From Tenodera sinensis (lineage: Eukaryota > Arthropoda > Insecta > Mantodea > Mantidae): a DNA stretch of 64,000 bases. This document shows positions 45,762-57,628 of this stretch, one piece after another. Made by a program: the position numbers and the translations under genes. Each line of letters opens with the position of its first letter. Positions within the stretch are counted from its first letter, which is position 1. The stretch lies in the NCBI GenBank assembly GCA_030765045.1, contig CM060962.1, forward strand, positions 169,797,759 through 169,861,758. Direction: 5' to 3'. The notes under the pieces are model-generated. The model saw only the letters and a program-made list of their open reading frames with translations, did not search any database and had not been told where the DNA came from.

Positions 45762-46047
45762 ACGGTACCAGCATGGGGATTTTATCCCCTCTGGGAGGTA
45801 TGGCACGGGGTACACTCAGCCTCATTAGGTCCCAGGGGGACCAGTTGAGCTAATTGATGGAGAAGTAGCGGCCCCAGGTCGAGAAAACAGCATAACTGAA
45901 CGGAGGGCTCGGGGCGCTCACCACGTCCCACCCTCCAGTTCTGCACCCCACCAATGACACCTGTATTGGAAAGAGTTGGGGGACTTAGCGGCTGGGCAGT
46001 AGGCCTTAGCCCTTCATGGGCTGTCGCGCCGGGGTTTAGTTCATGAA
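45762..46047 (+). repeat. GC-rich repeat Z, longest copy a (~286 bp), inserted in family Y
   Basis: GC-rich block from GTACCAGCATGGGGATTTTA to CCGGGGTTTAGTTCATGA, sitting between two Y modules. Its 3' half is shared with 17695-17850 and with the complement of 58872-59043. A minus-strand 118-codon ORF here is not conserved in the other copies. Superfamily unknown; a retroelement 3' end is possible. Confidence 0.6.
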
Positions 46048-46719
<672 letters not shown>

Positions 46720-46987
46720 TCCATTTATACGTCACCTTTAACATTTAGGCCACATCGGTGGCTTCACCTTTGGAGTGATTGCTCCATGGCAATGGTGTTG
46801 GTGCTTACTGTTATTGTTAATCTTTGGTTTTCTTTATATTCGCACACACATTCATACTCCAAGACTCAGGAGAGGCTATAGAATAATCATGGCCAGATAA
46901 ACAATATCCACACTCCAGCCGGGAATCGAAACCGGGACCTTTTATAGAGAAGGCAGCTGATCTACCGATTGAGCTATGGGGCCAGCC
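46720..46987 (-). mobile_element. tRNA-derived SINE, family S4, complete copy
   Basis: Minus-strand head GGCTGGCCCCATAGCTCAAT with A box TAGCTCAATCGG and a B-box-like GGTTTCGATTCCC. The body contains CCATGATTATTCTATAGCCT and AAGCCACCGATGTGGCC, and it ends near ATGGATCAAAAGAAAAAAAA. A 5'-truncated relative lies at 18575-18695. Confidence 0.8.
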
Positions 46988-47867
46988 AAAAATGGAGTGA
47001 TGTTTGCAAAGGGGGAACGGAAGCAAAAGTGAAGCATAATTACGGAGGGAATGTAAATAAAGGGGAAATGGGGAGTAATATTTGCATAAGGTGCTGCGAA
47101 GTGAATGTTTCCTTTTTCTTCATCCCCTTTAACTGTTAATTATTAATGGAAATTCGCATTTAAAATAACGCTGGAATAACCAGTAATTTGCGACTGTTAC
47201 TTCCAATAAAATCCGATGTTTTGAGCATTTCGTTTGTCATTCATCTACTACATGTAACTCGTAAAACTTTGCACTCGTTTCATAAACGCACATTATCAAC
47301 TATATTAATAATTTACGGCTACTGCATTATTGCATGAGGTTAGTTTTCATAGCAGTTTCAGGTGATATAGTTTATGCTTCTAAACACAACTTTGCATTTG
47401 TTTTTATAGGTATATTTGCAAAATATATTCACATTTAAGGTTATCTATCTACTGCTCAACTGCACGAGCTTGATTTCATAGTTATTTCAGCTTATGTGAT
47501 TCATAAATTAATTTATTTTATTATGTATGAATCTTCATTTGTTCTGTGGTTCTCAGTATTGTATTTAGATATTTTGGGTAGAATCGAGGAATGCATGCGT
47601 ACGTGAGGTAGGTAGGTGACCAAATTCGCAATTTTGAACGAGGATAGTTTCCCGCCTACTTCGTATCTACTACTTGCTGGAAGTTACCTCCATTCGTCAT
47701 CTTATACGCATTGCCAACTACACAATTCTAACGTTGTGCAAGTTGGTACCACTACCGCTGGCTATTTTCATTTGTCATTCGTTGGCACCTTGCGTTTCGT
47801 GGTCCCTAAGCCCGTGTTTATTTATTTGTTTATTGGCGAAGCTGTCAATCGCCATGTAAATATACTG
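46988..47867. other. No gene recognised
   Basis: AT-rich. An 85-codon plus ORF (47616-47873) runs into the SINE fragment and has no recognised motif. Confidence 0.4.
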
Positions 47868-47942
47868 ATATGAGACTGTTGCTTTTATGCACACTTAAAA
47901 ACCACCGGTTTGGGTTCGGGTTTGAATCCGCGACCTCTGTAA
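47868..47942 (-). mobile_element. S1 SINE fragment
   Basis: The complement reads GCGGATTCAAACCCGAACCC then GGTGGTTTTTAAGTGTGCAT, matching the B box and early body of S1. Confidence 0.65.
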
Positions 47943-48214
47943 GTAAATGGAAGAGTGCACGAAAATGTAACTATGCTGACATAGGTAGGTGTTATTCTGA
48001 TTCAGAGTTTCTCATGGAATGCTAAAATATCAGTGCGGAAAAACTAATAACTTAAACGCCATTAAATTACAATTTAATCTGCAAAGAGGTCACGTGAAGA
48101 CATCATTATAATTATTGGTGTGATAATACCGTCCACGTTGATGCTGTCTGTCACGGTAGGGATTCCGACACGTCAGTCGATGGCTTAATGCCCGTCAAAC
48201 CCCCGGGGGGGGGG

Positions 48215-48682
48215 GGAGGATGAGATGAAATTACCCTACAGGTGGACAGAATGCATCACAAACGGAATTGCAACTATGGTGGAGCCCTAACAGGTGCAGG
48301 CAAGTTCTTCAGCCCGGCAGGTTTCAGGTCGCCACAGAGAGCCCGCCACTAGCCAGACAGGTCCGACTGACCAATCAGTCCCCCCTGGCGAGCGGCCAGA
48401 AAGCACAGCGTCTCCCCTCAGCCGAACACAGTCCTTCCAGAGCGCAGGCCGCGATTCCGCTGACTGATAGATATAACCTGGAAAGACTGGATAGAGAGAG
48501 AATGAAATGAAAGGGAGGGATTCGGGGATGTAAGGTAGATATCCTTCCAAGTATTCTCCTGAGTGAGCCAGGAAACAACCCCGAAAAACCCCAAGTTCAG
48601 GAAGGTCGGCCGCGGGAATTGAACCTGCGACTTCCCGAATGCGGGCCACAGACGTTACTGCCTGAGCTATCCCGCTCGGTGA
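48215..48682 (-). mobile_element. tRNA-derived SINE, family S3, copy b
   Basis: Minus-strand head CACCGAGCGGGATAGCTCAG with B box GGTTCAATTCCC (48614-48625). The body shares TTTTTCGGGGTTGTTTCCTG and CTCTCTCTATCCAGTCTTTC with S3a. Downstream GC-rich sequence to about 48215, near a (G)n/(C)n run, may be an alternative 3' region. The 3' boundary is uncertain. Confidence 0.65.
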
Positions 48683-48904
48683 CTTAATAATGAGTTGGCA
48701 TGAGAAATACGGACACTTACCATTTCACTATTATAGCTTCTGAAAACAAATCCATAATACTCGTATATCTTAGATTTGCAGCAAACGCATTATATCTATG
48801 CATTGCAGCTTATTAACTTGAATAATAATCAGTCGTATGCATGGTTTCCGTGCCACTTAATGATATCCTTTTGATCCACGAATTTCGGTATACGCAAAAC
48901 AGTT
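48683..48904. other. Spacer before the satellite
   Basis: No feature seen. ORFs entering the satellite from here are artefacts. Confidence 0.4.
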
Positions 48905-51322
48905 GTTATTTATCACTATCATTCATTTACTGTCACTCACTCACTCATTCACTATCATTCACTTACTGTCACTCACTCACTCATTCACTATCATTCACTT
49001 ACTGTCACTCACTCACCCATTCACTATCATTCACTTACTGTCACTCACTCATTCACTATCATTCACTTACTGTCACTCACCCATTCACTATCATTCACTT
49101 ACTGACACTCACTCATTCACTACCATTCACTTACTGTCACTCACTCACCCATTCACTATCATTCACTTACTGTCACTCACCCATTCACTACCATTCACTT
49201 ACTGTCACTCACCCATTCACTATCATTCACTTACTGACACTCACTCATTCACTATCATTCACTTACTGTCACTCACTCACCCATTCACTATCATTCACTT
49301 ACTGACACTCACTCATTCACTACCATTCACTTACTGTCACTCACTCACCCATTCACTATCATTCACTTACTGTCACTCACTCATTCACTACCATTCACTT
49401 ACTGTCACTCACTCACTCATTCACTATCATTCACTTACTGTCACTCACTCACTCATTCACTATCATTCACTTACTGTCACTCACTCACCCATTCACTATC
49501 ATTCACTTACTGTCACTCACCCATTCACTATCATTCACTTACTGTCACTCACCCATTCACTATCATTCACTTACTGACACTCACTCATTCACTACCATTC
49601 ACTTACTGTCACTCATTCATTCACTATCATTCACTTACTGTCACTCACTCACTCACTCACTCACTATCATTCACTTACTGTCACTCACTCATTCACTATC
49701 ATTCACTTACTGTCACTCACTCATTCACTATCATTCACTTACTGTCACTCACTCACTCACTATCATTCATTTACTGTCACTCACTCATTCACTATCATTC
49801 ACTTACTGTCACTCACTCACTCACTCACTCATTCACTACCATTCACTTACCATCACTCATTCATTCACTATCATTCACTTACTGTCGCTCACTCATTCAC
49901 TATCATTCACTTACTGTCACTCACTCATTCACTACCATTCATTTACTGTCACTCACTCATTCACTATCATTCACTTACTGTCACTGACTCATTCACTATC
50001 ATTCACTTACTGTCACTCACTCATTCACTACCATTCACTTACTGTCACTCACTCATTCACTATCATTCACTTACTGTCACTCATTCATTCACTATCATTC
50101 ACTTACTGTCACTCACTCACTCACTCACTCACTATCATTCACTTACTGTCACTCACTCATTCACTATCATTCACTTACTGTCACTCACTCATTCACTATC
50201 ATTCACTTACTGTCACTCACTCACTCACTATCATTCATTTACTGTCACTCACTCATTCACTATCATTCACTTACTGTCACTCACTCACTCATTCACTACC
50301 ATTCACTTACTGTCACTCACTCATTCACTACCATTCACTTACTGTCACTCACTCATTCACTACCATTCACTTACTGTCACTCACTCATTCACTATCATTC
50401 ACTTACTGTCACTCATTCATTCACTATCATTCACTTACTGTCACTCACAGACTCACTCACTCACTATCATTCACTTACTGTCACTCACTCATTCACTATC
50501 ATTCACTTACTGTCACTCACTCATTCACTATCATTCACTTACTGTCACTCACTCACTCACTCACTCACTATCATTCATTTACTGTCACTCACTCATTCAC
50601 TATCATTCACTTCCTGTCACTCACTCACTCACTCACTCACTCACTCATTCACTACCATTCACTTACTGTCACTCACTCATTCACTATCATTCACTTACTG
50701 TCACTCACTCACTCACCCACTCATTCACTATCATTCACTTACTGTCACTCACTCACTCACTCACTCACCCACTCATTCACTACCATTCACTTCCTGTCAC
50801 TCACTCATTCACTATCATTCACTTACTGTCACTCATTCATTCACTATCATTCACTTACTGTCACTCACTCACTCACTCACTCACTATCATTCATTTACTG
50901 TCACTCACTCATTCACTATCATTCACTTACTGTCACTCACTCATTCACTATCATTCACTTACTGTCACTCACTCACTCACTCACTCACTATCATTCACTT
51001 ACTGTCACTCATTCATTCACTATCATTCACTTACTGTCACTCACTCACTCACTCACTCACTATCATTCACTTACTGTCACTCACTCATTCACTATCATTC
51101 ACTTACTGTCACTCACTCATTCACTATCATTCACTTACTGTCACTGACTCACTCACTCACTATCATTCATTTACTGTCACTCACTCATTCACTATCATTC
51201 ACTTACTGTCACTCACTCACTCATTCACTACCATTCACTTACTGTCACTCACTCATTCACTATCATTCACTTACTGTCACTCGCTCACTCACTCATTCGC
51301 TCACTATCTTTCATTTACTATC
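48905..51322. repeat. ~2.4-kb satellite/minisatellite, ~32-bp unit with 4-bp length variants
   Basis: The unit is close to CACTATCATTCACTTACTGT followed by CACTCACTCATT. Units vary by whole ACTC/ATTC steps (28, 32, 36 bp and longer) and by few substitutions (TATC/TACC, ACTG/ACTA, CATT/CACT). Longer blocks recur along the array, suggesting multi-unit duplications. Ser/His/Thr/Leu-rich ORFs come from this repeat. Confidence 0.95.
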
Positions 51323-51323
51323 A

Positions 51324-51496
51324 AATCCAGCCCAGACCCATGGTTTTTAAGTTTGTTTGAAAACTACAGCTCGATATCAGTAGATTTTCTGGCGTGTAAA
51401 ATAACTCCTGTGTAACAGAATTCCGCCACACCGGCCATGCTGAGGTGATCTTAGCAATCGACAGTGTCGTTAAACAACAAAATATTTTGTTTTAAT
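51324..51496 (+). mobile_element. S1 SINE (5'-truncated) embedded in the satellite
   Basis: AATCCAGCCCAGACCCATGG through GTAGATTTTCTGGCGTGTAA to CAGTGTCGTTAAACAACAAA is the S1 body and tail without most of the head. Satellite-like ACTC sequence lies on both sides. Confidence 0.85.
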
Positions 51497-51499
51497 TTT

Positions 51500-51602
51500 C
51501 ACTATCACTCTCTCACTCACTCACTCACTCACTCACTCACTCACTCACTCACTCACTCACTCACTCACTCACTCACTCACTCACTCACTCACTGACTCAC
51601 TC
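51500..51602. repeat. (TCAC)n microsatellite
   Basis: Simple ACTC/TCAC tract directly 3' of the SINE fragment, simpler than the satellite upstream. Confidence 0.95.
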
Positions 51603-52142
51603 CTGAAAAGTGATGCAAATCCAATTCATCCATAGGTAGCAGGTTGTCTGATTGTCCCTTTTAAGGCCATAATTCGTCATTTTGAGAAAAAAAAAGTTTG
51701 CGAAAATAAAACTCCAAGCCACAAGATGCGTCCACCAACATCCCAAGAATATTATGGCACAATTTTACTTGGTAGGTAGTAGATGGCAATGTCACAACTC
51801 GGCCGCTTACGCCGGCAGCGTTATGAAACTCTTGCCAGAAGAGAATTAAGATATTTTTGCCTTGTTTTCGTAAGAACATACCATCACAGTGAAATATATT
51901 TTCTTGTTAATTTCAGAAATAACTTTTAATTAAAGGTATTCTTTGCACTTTTGTTTGCTCCTTCATCATACTATTACATACTGGCACAACCAGTAGCTAC
52001 ATGTTTGGCATCCCCTTATCTCTTGTGGTCCCTTCCTTTGAATTATACCTATTAAAATTTGATCACAAATTATAACACTGTTTATTATTTCTGGCACGTT
52101 GTAAGGAAATGACAATTTGACCAATCGCACTCCTTACTCCAA
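51603..52142. other. No gene recognised
   Basis: Short ORFs only. Confidence 0.4.
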
Positions 52143-52455
52143 TGTGACAAGAGCAGAACAACAAAAACTAAGTGCAATGCAGTTATTTTTTTCTCACTTC
52201 ATTTTCCTTCAGAACTTTTGCACAAATACAGTTATTTTACTGACGTTAACCAAGTCTTCTTTACTGACATTACAACTCGCAACTGTTTTCGTCTTGTAAC
52301 CGTGACTCACTCCTTTCTGTCCTTCTTCATCTTCTCTGTCTCTCAAACAACTGAGTTTGGTGACACAATCTTAACTGCGTCACTATCTTCCCCCACGATG
52401 CACCGGTTCCCTCACGATTACTGTACGCACGTACGCACGCGCGCACACCCATGCA
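52143..52455 (-). mobile_element. Partial LTR copy L5 (3' part)
   Basis: On the plus strand it starts TGTGACAAGAGC, as does L1 (TGTGACAAAGACGAC), and continues with CAGAACTTTTGCACAAATAC, CTGACGTTAACC and a GCGC/CACA-rich segment where L1 carries its CA tract. The promoter half of the LTR is missing. Confidence 0.65.
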
Positions 52456-52836
52456 AGAACGGTTACTATATGTTATTCATTAGATTATAGTTTATAAAAC
52501 CAATTATGCATGAGACAATGTTGTTATTCAGATGATCAGGTAACTAGACCAGGACTACAGGAATATGGACATTGACAACCATCCAGGTGAAGAAAAAAGA
52601 CCCTAACTTAGGGATAAATTCTACTTGACATTGTCATTAGTAATTAGTGATTAACCTATTCATATTTTATATTTTAAAGTCATATATATATATATATATA
52701 TATATATTCACATTTTAGGTCATAAATTCTCGCATATTTCGCAGCTATTTAGGTCATTAAAATTCGGGTCCTAGTGATAACTATTTCTTCTATGAAAGTC
52801 TTCCCCATGTATGCAGTCATTTACTATGCAAGCCCA
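52456..52836. other. Spacer with a (TA)n tract
   Basis: A TA microsatellite at 52681-52708. Nothing else recognised. Confidence 0.5.
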
Positions 52837-52840
52837 TTAA

Positions 52841-54167
52841 CCCAGATCTGCCTCTTGTCCTTCTATAAGGACAGTGGTCACATAGCTAATTTTTTTAATT
52901 TAATATTTGTATTACATTTGCAAAAAGTTGACACACATGGTGATCTCAGTTAGACATCAATGTGTGGTTTGTTTGAGTTTTGCATCCTTGGAAGAGATTG
53001 TTGGTGTGAATAAACCATCTGTTTGTTGACCTTGCTTTCAACATGGCATTTTTCAACATCAAACGTTTTCAGAGGTAAGTTTTATGTAGTTTAACTTGAA
53101 GTAATGAGCTGTATTTGAATGTTATCCATTTCCAAAGGTACAGATATATCTGTTAAAAGTAAAAGTAAATTTGCGGTTTTAATAGCTTTGTTAGATACAT
53201 AAAATATTTCATGGTGTCCCTTTTAAAAGAACAATAGGTATTTTCACAAATCCTTAAGCACTATTTCACTAGTACAGAATATTATAATTTTGTATTTTGT
53301 TTCATGGGTTTAACACTTCATGAAGTGCTCAGTATTGTTGAAGAGGATGTGGACATACCAACTGATAAAATTTAGAAATAGTTATAATGCCACCTGTCAA
53401 TACAGCAAATCCTGAGTTGTCAGATGAAGAATGGCCACCAACAATTTACTGAGGAGTCAATTGCGGGCTTAAGCAGAATGTTTTCAATGCTGCATTCTTA
53501 CAACAGTGGATCCAAAGGGAGATGAAGAGAGTGGAGAAGAAGAGATAGTGGAGTATCAGATTCAAGGAGATGATAAAAGTTGAAACAACTGTGGTGCAAC
53601 TAGCGATCATGAACACAATAATTTGGAGCAATCATGAACACAATAAATTGGAGCGATCATGAACACAATAATTTGAAAGGAAATAAAGCAATTAAAAATT
53701 GCAGCGAGAAATGATACGTTTGGAAACATGGTAAGCTCAGTGTTTTGCCTACTGTGTGGCCTAAATTATTACTTGCAAAATAGGATCAGTTTCCTTTAGA
53801 ATCATTTCCAAATTTCTTTGATAATGAAGTGCTGCAACTTCTAGTGGAGAAGAGCAACAGATATGCTGCAAGGAAGAACAAGATGCAGTCTTTGTCATAG
53901 AAAAGTTTCTCCTAAATGCCAGAAATGTAATGTTGAACTTCATGCAGCATGTTTTGCTAGCTATCATACAAAAGGCTTAAGGAATTGTATTTGAAATGCT
54001 GATAAAACATATGCCTGTTTCTACTCTCCTTTTAAAAGGACATCTGTTTTTAACAAAATAGTCTAAAATAAATGCAAAATTCTATGAAATTATTTTTCAC
54101 AACTGCATTTTCATCCATTTTGTGCAAAAGGTTTAACATTTTTTTAAAGAATTCAGGCATATCTGAG
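52841..54167 (+). mobile_element. Internally deleted piggyBac transposon (1327 bp)
   Basis: TTAA lies at both edges (52837-52840 and 54168-54171). The ends are CCCAGATCTGCCTC on the left and, on the opposite strand, CTCAGATATGCCTG on the right (11 of 14 matching). Subterminal palindromes GTCCTTCTATAAGGAC and TCCTTTTAAAAGGA occur near the two ends. Inside are the beginning and the C-terminal Cys-rich end of a piggyBac transposase, with most of the catalytic domain missing. Confidence 0.8.
53043..53994 (+). pseudogene. piggyBac transposase remnant: N-terminal part plus C-terminal Cys-rich domain
   Basis: Reads MAFFNIKRFQR, then a GTAAGT donor-like site (53075). The frame resumes at about 53310 with GLTLHEVLSIVEEDVDIPTD, then MPPVNTANPELSDEE and acidic GDEESGEEEIVEY. 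A 25-bp triplication follows (53605-53679). At 53780 comes SFPLESFPNFFDNEVLQLLV then EKSNRYAARKN, the segment preceding the piggyBac DDE domain. It jumps directly to RCSLCHRKVSPKCQKCNVEL and HAACFASYHTKG, the C-terminal zinc-binding domain. The several hundred residues holding the catalytic Asp residues are absent. The N-terminal gap looks like an intron with a decayed acceptor (TTTTGTTTCAT|G). Confidence 0.8.
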
Positions 54168-54171
54168 TTAA

Positions 54172-55004
54172 AGCTACTTAAAGGTGAAACATGTCTTTTG
54201 GCCAGAAATTGTAACTTAAACATTATTTAAGCAAAAGGTTTGCTTATATAAATATAGAGTTTTTTAATACAAGCAGCTGTCATTCTGTTACTGAAAAACC
54301 ATAATTAATTTGTTCACATGTGTATACATTAAAATTAGTGTACGTATACCTGAAATCGGAATAAATGTATTCAGTGTTTTCCTTTAGATAAAAGCACTGC
54401 ATTTCTTCATACCACTTTTCATTGTGCAATCACACATTTCTTTAAAATTAGCCACTAGATACTGAATTCATATTTTGATCTAAGGAACAACTGGATCGTA
54501 GGTTTTAAACTGTTAGTAGAAATTCAAACAAATAACTAAAAACGTACTATATTAGACGTAAGCAGTAAAGTCCGAACCACACAACTCCAAACAATATATT
54601 AGTGACGAAACAGCATAAATCCATTTTTAGCTCATTTTGTTATAATTTTACCCGTTTAAATCAGTGATATTTTATAGGTGCTTAGATACGTCTTGCATAA
54701 TTTTTTTCATTCCTTCCAGAACATTGATTTTAATTGACGTTTTTCTTCCTACCGAAGAAAAGAGCTTTTCTGGAGTTACAAGACCTTGGAATGACTTAAA
54801 CGTTATCTTGCTTTCACCTTCTTTACCACTTGGTCTTTGGTAACAAATATGGATACCAGCTTTCCCACTAACAAACGATTCAAATATTTTCAAATTTACT
54901 TGCAGCAATCTAAGGTCTTTGAAAGCTCTCAAGCAGCCTCATACTGTTAATCAGTGTGGAATCCGCTTGTTACGGTGGCATGTGGAAACTCAGAATGTGA
55001 CAAA
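54172..55004 (-). other. Spacer with an unassigned 86-codon minus ORF (54672-54932)
   Basis: The ORF reads MRAFKDLRLLQVNLKIFESF ... KSFQGLVTPEKLFSSVGRKT. Its composition is protein-like (amphipathic, charged C-terminal half), but I recognise no family and see no clear splice sites. It may be an exon, a transposon fragment or chance. Confidence 0.25.
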
Positions 55005-55260
55005 GAGGAACAAAATACTTAATCTGATAAAACTCGTTTGCTTTAACTCTGTAGGCTTTGATCTCTTAGGGTTTACCAATTATACAGAAGCCATTCAAAA
55101 AACAAAAACGAAACTTTACAGACCATTCGCAGAAAATTCAATATATAAATTTTATTTGCCATGGAAATATTGTAATCATCTGGTATTTTCATTAAAATGT
55201 TTAGAGCCACTTTACAGCATAAAGAATTTTAACTGGTGGCTTTCTTTGAAGGGATTTTAC
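55005..55260 (+). mobile_element. Family X, degraded internal fragment
   Basis: GATCTCTTAGGGTTTACCAA, CAGAAAATTCAATATATAAA and TTCATTAAAATGTTTAGAGC parallel the X middle region in the same order. Sequence at 55320-55480 may be further X remnants on the other strand. Confidence 0.45.
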
Positions 55261-56246
55261 TGAAGTCATCACGTCACATTAGCTTGTGTATGTGGGTGAG
55301 TGTTATTGTCTCTCTGTGTCTCTCTTTCTCTTTCTGTGCACTATATAACTTAATAACGAAAACTCACAGAAATTACAAATTTCATACGTAAACCAGACAC
55401 CCTTCAGTAATGTCAGCCTAATATTTTCAACCAAATCCTCCCCGAAATTACCATTTACATGAAAAAAGACTTCGCCTTTGTTTTGATATAGAATGTCTGT
55501 GTAGAGTTAGTTTAAAATGTCATACACTTAATATATTAACATACAATGCTTGCATTAAATTTTCTGTGAATAGTCCTTGAACTCCCCGAATTTTAATATA
55601 TTTATGAAAACTCAAAGACAAAAACCAGCTTGAGAAAAAGTGTAAAACTCGTTACATTATACAGTTTGTCAAATAAGCTTTCCGTAGCATTAGCATTTCC
55701 GAGATCCCCATTACTATACTTTTTCATTTTCCAGCATGCTATGAAACACGCTTCAAACAAGCGTCATTTGTATTTGTTTGTTCTCAGCTAATGCAAACAG
55801 TATAAACAGTAGGAATTATCAAGACAGGCGTACACAAATCGCTGATTGCTGTGTCTGCCTCCTGTAAGCTTGATGTATCTGACATGAGGCGTGAATTGAA
55901 ATTGTTTGTACCAATATGATGATTAATATGAAATAAATATAGAAACAAGCGTTGGTTTAAATAATTTGTAGGATATAAACGAAATCAGTAGTAGGTACAG
56001 AAAATCGTATGATCCGACTTTTATTTCGGTGATTACTGAGATATTCAATAGCATTTATAAAATATGGCACAATTAAGGGGAAGTATTGTAGTATTGAAAA
56101 CATTTTCAAACCTGCCCAAAAAAGTGTCATGATAGACCCACATAGGCTAAGGACATTTTTTCAAAATGAAGGCCTTAGTAATTATTGCAGAACCACAAAT
56201 ACTTTTTATCCGAATTACTGAACGTTTATTTAAACAAATTGAAAAT
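55261..56246. other. No gene recognised
   Basis: AT-rich, with possible X remnants only. Confidence 0.35.
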
Positions 56247-56600
56247 TGGCAAACGGACACCAACAGTTTTAGTCACTATCACCACCCGTACAATTGATAC
56301 ACAAAACATGGATCATTGTCGGTCTCTACACTAATTGAGCCAATGCACGCAGTTCTGCCCTTCCTTTTAACGCTGTTAGTATACCCAGAAGATATTCTCG
56401 TTCTCAAACGCAAGTTGCTTCTAACTTTCCGGGCTTTTGCTGCTGCTTTTTCCTTTTCAGCGCAGGCAGTTTTCCTAGCTTTTAGATCATTTATGTATCC
56501 TGCAGTTGTTATAAAAGCAGATTTTCAGGATTCCCTTTTCATTCCTGGTTTACTTTCAATATTGTGACGGTTTCTTTCTAAGCCTCAAAAGAAAATGAAA
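56247..56600 (-). mobile_element. Second pogo/Tigger fragment, C-terminal coding region
   Basis: The complement aligns with 11600-11960 of the complete pogo element: AATATTGAAAGTAAACCAGG, ACATAAATGATCTAAAAGC, GAAAAGGAAAAAGCAGCAG, then AATGATCCATGTTTTGTG and GGTGATAGTGACTAAAACTG. It ends with TTGGTGTCCGTTTGCC, one of the repeated pogo motifs. The Cys-rich region is partly deleted, and no terminal inverted repeats are present. Confidence 0.8.
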
Positions 56601-57388
56601 GAGATATGTTTTGGCAGCCGATCGCTTTTGTGTTTGATGAAATAAGTAGCAACGCTTGGTAAAAGAGAAAAAACAAATGTAGTGCATTTGAAATTTAAAA
56701 GGGAAGTAAATTGTGATTTATCACGTACATCTATATTTCAAGAGCATTATAAATTATAAAATAGAATAAGGAAGGTAAAAGGTCGATGGTATACAAGGGT
56801 TAAGTTTTGTATCTATATGTTGGGTAAATGCAGCTTTTCCGTCACCAACGGAACAAGGAAAGATGGGTGAGTGGAAGGGCAGATAAACCTCATTTTAATT
56901 TTCTTTAGATTTATCTCCAAAATCTAAATTATTATTATGGAAAAGGTTGCAAATGTTGCTTGAAATAAGCAAGGTTTATTGGGTTAAACGATTCTGTGTT
57001 ATAAGAAAAGCTTTAACCTTGCCCTTAGAATCACAAATACATAAGACTTTGCAGTAAACTTAATGGAATATTATATTGAAAAATATAACAACGCTTTGTC
57101 CCTCTATAAACTCACCTATATTTATACTGGAATTAAAATTACTATCGAAATAGCTTTAAACATGTTTGTCTATTACGTTATATTATAACACAGCTTCGAA
57201 TGAAAAATTTTCTTCTAATAGTACGCAATATACCAGCTTTCTTGTGTGACATTAAAATTTAATTACATTTCTATGAATTGACACAGTTTCTGAAATTTGT
57301 TGAACTGTGTTCCCAGCTTGCGATTACCGAATAATCTGTAGTTTCTAATGTGTAGGCGATATGCTGTGAATCAAGCAACAGTTGAGCA
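56601..57388. other. No gene recognised
   Basis: AT-rich, nothing supported. Confidence 0.4.
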
Positions 57389-57628
57389 ACGATTTACTGA
57401 GCAACCAGAAAAGGATCAATAGATTCCTTTCAGGCCGACGTGTTATCGGTTATAGCTAGCATGTAGCATGAATAGTGCTGTCATTGGAGAGGTGTAAAAA
57501 TAGGGTTAACGATTTACTGAGCGACCAGAAAAAATCAACACTTTCCTTTCAGGCCGACGTGCCATTGGTTATAACAATGTCCAGTCAGTAGCATAAATAC
57601 TGCTGCATTTGGAGAGGAATAAAGAGAG
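57389..57628. repeat. 120-bp tandem duplication
   Basis: ACGATTTACTGAGC begins at 57389 and again at 57509. Both units share ACCAGAAAA, TTCCTTTCAGGCCGACGTG, GGTTATA and a TTGGAGAGG block. The copies are moderately diverged. Confidence 0.85.

Noticed and set aside
48841..49577. ORFs of 154 and 224 codons rich in Ser, His, Thr and Leu
   Set aside because: Pure translations of the ACTC/ATTC satellite; two overlapping frames are both open.
48905..51322. CRISPR-like array of ~32-bp repeats
   Set aside because: Units are head-to-tail simple repeats with no unique spacers and no cas genes; this is a eukaryotic satellite.
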